A stretch of 64,000 bases of DNA from Vibrio salinus. Its GTDB lineage: Bacteria; Pseudomonadota; Gammaproteobacteria; Enterobacterales; Vibrionaceae. This document shows, piece by piece, positions 62,459-64,000 of this stretch. The translations under genes were made by a program, and so were the position numbers. The notes under the pieces are model-generated. The model was not told where the DNA came from, searched no databases, and worked only from the letters and a program-made list of their open reading frames with translations. Location of the stretch: the NCBI RefSeq assembly GCF_021272385.1, contig NZ_JAJSDZ010000010.1:1550001-1614000 (forward strand). The letters are read 5' to 3'. Each line of letters opens with the position of its first letter. The stretch's first letter is position 1.

Positions 62459-62809
62459 TCAGAGATATTTTTTGGCTAATTCAACGGGTTCAATTTCTTT
62501 GCCTTCCAGGTTTTCATTCCAGTTAATTCCCAGAAGAATCCCATCTTCATCTAAGGTTATCAACCAGTCTTCAACGAAAATATCAAGTGGAATCTCTACA
62601 ACGTCAAAATCACTCCATTCTTCAACATTATGAATTTCAGCATTTTCTTTGGCAGACCAAAATGGCATAACTTCGCTGTTTTCAAATTCTGCTGAGTCGC
62701 AAGACAACCAGCCTTCGTCATTTTTCAGTCCCCAGACAAGTTTTGTCGCTGTTGACTCTTCTATGAAGAGATCAAGATTTTTATTAACGTCATTAGTTAA
62801 TTTAGACAT
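62459..62809 (-). CDS. DUF2750 family protein
   Basis: From the ATG at 62809 (GAGG upstream) this is a 116-residue acidic protein with the DUF2750 pattern: TKLVWGLKNDEGWLSCDS, MPFWSAKENAEIHNVEEWSDFDVVEIPLDIFVEDWL, and DGILLGINWN. No function is known for the family. The open frame runs 41 codons further upstream without a ribosome site. It lies before the MazG-like gene on the same strand. Confidence 0.8.
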   Translation of the reverse strand: MSKLTNDVNKNLDLFIEESTATKLVWGLKNDEGWLSCDSAEFENSEVMPFWSAKENAEIHNVEEWSDFDVVEIPLDIFVEDWLITLDEDGILLGINWNENLEGKEIEPVELAKKYL

Positions 62810-62954
62810 GATTAATACCTCATATACAAAGTGTTTAGAGGGTATCATTGAAGAGAATAATTTCCCATACTTTAATACAGAAGAAAGCGCCACTATGGCG
62901 CCTTCGATGGGATTTCTGCTTCCATCCAACATTCGGTGTCGGAGAGACTTATGG

Positions 62955-63605
62955 TTAGTACGAATCAGCGTTTCTCGGAATTTTAGAGAAAATAGTCCAT
63001 TGTTTTTCTACAACACGACCATTAGTGACAACGGTTGCGGTAACCCGTCTGTTCTTAGTTGCGGCAAATTCGGAATCATCATCGATTACCAGATTTGATT
63101 CACCATGTCCTACAATTCGGATTCTTGATGGTGCCACTCCATAATTAATTAGCCATTTTTTAACTTCCTGAGCTCGTTTTTCAGATAATTTCAAATTGCT
63201 ATTTTCATCACCAACTTTGCTGGCGTAACCGTTAATCTCTATTGAGGTTGATGGGTAATCCGCCAGAAAAGCGGCCATCTCTTTTATCTGACCGGCGAAA
63301 ATCGGATTTATAACGCTGGAATTATGTGCAAATAAAATATGGAGCTGTTTTTTTTCATTTTTGCCAAAAGTATGTCCGCAACCATTATTATTTATTTTTG
63401 CACCGGTTTCCGTTGACTCACATCGATCTCGTGCATTGATTACGCCGTCCTTATCAATATCATTCAAATCAGCAGACTGTTTTGTTGCCGGGGTTTGAAT
63501 GTAACTATATTCGTCGGTCAATGTATTTTCTGAAAGGGATGTGCAGCCCGACATAATCAAAGCTACGATTATCGGAGCATAAATTCTGAATAGATTATTC
63601 ATCAT
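62955..63605 (-). CDS. OmpA-family outer-membrane lipoprotein
   Basis: This 216-residue protein has a lipoprotein signal (lipobox IMSGC, C21). A calcium-binding thrombospondin type-3-like repeat follows (DLNDIDKDGVINARDRC), then a C-terminal OmpA peptidoglycan-binding domain (about 85-200; GYASKVGDENSNLKLSEKRAQEVKKWL, GHGESNL). It starts three bases after the TolC-family gene. Such lipoproteins accompany LapE/AggA-type outer-membrane channels in type I secretion clusters for large adhesins. The exact role is inferred from that context. Confidence 0.86.
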   Translation of the reverse strand: MMNNLFRIYAPIIVALIMSGCTSLSENTLTDEYSYIQTPATKQSADLNDIDKDGVINARDRCESTETGAKINNNGCGHTFGKNEKKQLHILFAHNSSVINPIFAGQIKEMAAFLADYPSTSIEINGYASKVGDENSNLKLSEKRAQEVKKWLINYGVAPSRIRIVGHGESNLVIDDDSEFAATKNRRVTATVVTNGRVVEKQWTIFSKIPRNADSY

Positions 63606-63608
63606 GCT

Positions 63609-64000
63609 CTATTCTACCTCCGAAACAGTCCATTTTTGTGGAATGTTTATTCGTAAAATATTGAGTAGATTGCCTAACGCATTATAGACGCGATACTTAG
63701 CATACTGATGGGAATATTTAGCACTTAGGTAGTCTTTTCGTGCCTCGAATAATTCGTTTTGGCTATTTAACAGATCTAACAATGTTCTCTGACCAATTTG
63801 ATACTGTTTCTGATAGGCAATGACGGTATCAGAAACGGTGTCTACATGTTGAGACAGATAATTCATTTGTTTCTTAGTAAACTCTAATGAGTTCCACGAT
63901 AAGGAAAGCCCTGCTTTAACCTGCCTGAACGTATCTTCTCTCAGATCTTTTGCTTTATTGAGTTTGTAAGCATTACTTTTTATGTCTGCGAGGTCAGAAC
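63609..64000 (-). CDS. TolC-family outer-membrane protein, 3' part
   Basis: The frame is open to the window edge (from base 63998 on the minus strand), so only the C-terminal 130 residues are present. The sequence YQKQYQIGQRTLLDLLNSQNELFEARKDYLSAKYSHQYAKYRVYNALGNLL is typical of TolC/AggA/LapE channels of type I secretion. The Met at 63866 is internal. With the lipoprotein next door it suggests a type I system for an adhesin beyond the window. Confidence 0.87.
   Translation of the reverse strand, partial: SDLADIKSNAYKLNKAKDLREDTFRQVKAGLSLSWNSLEFTKKQMNYLSQHVDTVSDTVIAYQKQYQIGQRTLLDLLNSQNELFEARKDYLSAKYSHQYAKYRVYNALGNLLNILRINIPQKWTVSEVE

Overview
The window is chromosomal DNA from a gammaproteobacterium, most likely a member of the Vibrionaceae (Vibrio or a close relative). 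The gene set and order fit that family: a monomeric isocitrate dehydrogenase beside rluE, cspD diverging from clpS-clpA, glgC-glgA, a tfoY-type competence regulator behind a cyclic di-GMP-I riboswitch, purR, elyC, cmoM-mukFEB and a cobTU/btuCD cobalamin block. Composition is moderately AT-rich and even. I saw no phage, transposon, CRISPR array or rRNA. The species cannot be fixed from the sequence alone.

Layout. 1-4399: 3' part of the histidine operon (hisC partial, hisB, hisH, hisA, hisF, hisIE), with overlapping or near-touching genes. 4448-7724: rluE and divergent icd. 7783-12892: an N-degron block, cspD divergent from clpS-clpA, then infA, bpt and aat on the other strand; both aminoacyl-protein transferases, the adaptor and the unfoldase lie together. 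12907-18059: a glycine-zipper envelope protein, aroA, yciN and topA. 18359-23863: glgC-glgA, an alpha/beta hydrolase, tfoY with its riboswitch, and purR. 24113-32336: elyC divergent from cmoM-mukF-mukE-mukB. 32347-38934: miaE, an SgrR-like regulator, a small unknown gene, and a three-gene cassette (retropepsin-like lipoprotein, 7TM/inactive-transglutaminase protein, RimK-like ATP-grasp ligase). 39050-45354: cmoB, cmoA, a DUF72 gene, then aspS, tdk and a YeeZ-like reductase. 45593-50492: a Cys-Gly-Leu-Gly tRNA operon, pheS-pheT and ihfA. 50534-55403: purT with a PurR box, cdd, an LrgB/LrgA pair and sbcB. 55601-64000: a 7-bp tandem repeat, a dienelactone hydrolase, cobT-cobU-cobC, an AstE-family gene without its zinc site, btuC-btuD, a probable sigma-54-driven small RNA, a MazG-like hydrolase, a DUF2750 protein, an OmpA-type lipoprotein and the end of a TolC-family gene.

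Links between parts. CmoA, CmoB (39-41 kb) and CmoM (25 kb) make up one wobble-uridine modification pathway, and MiaE acts on tRNA position 37. PurR is encoded at 23 kb and a near-perfect operator for it lies before purT at 51.8 kb. The cobalamin genes cover lower-ligand activation and uptake, but cobS is not in its expected place.

The signals most worth following are the sigma-54 promoter and terminator pair around 61.73-61.83 kb, which predicts an RNA of about 70 nt; the AstE-like pseudoenzyme; the ATP-grasp/7TM/retropepsin cassette; the tfoY riboswitch; a plus-strand terminator with no gene before it beside the SgrR-like gene; and the 8.6-copy heptanucleotide repeat before the dienelactone hydrolase.
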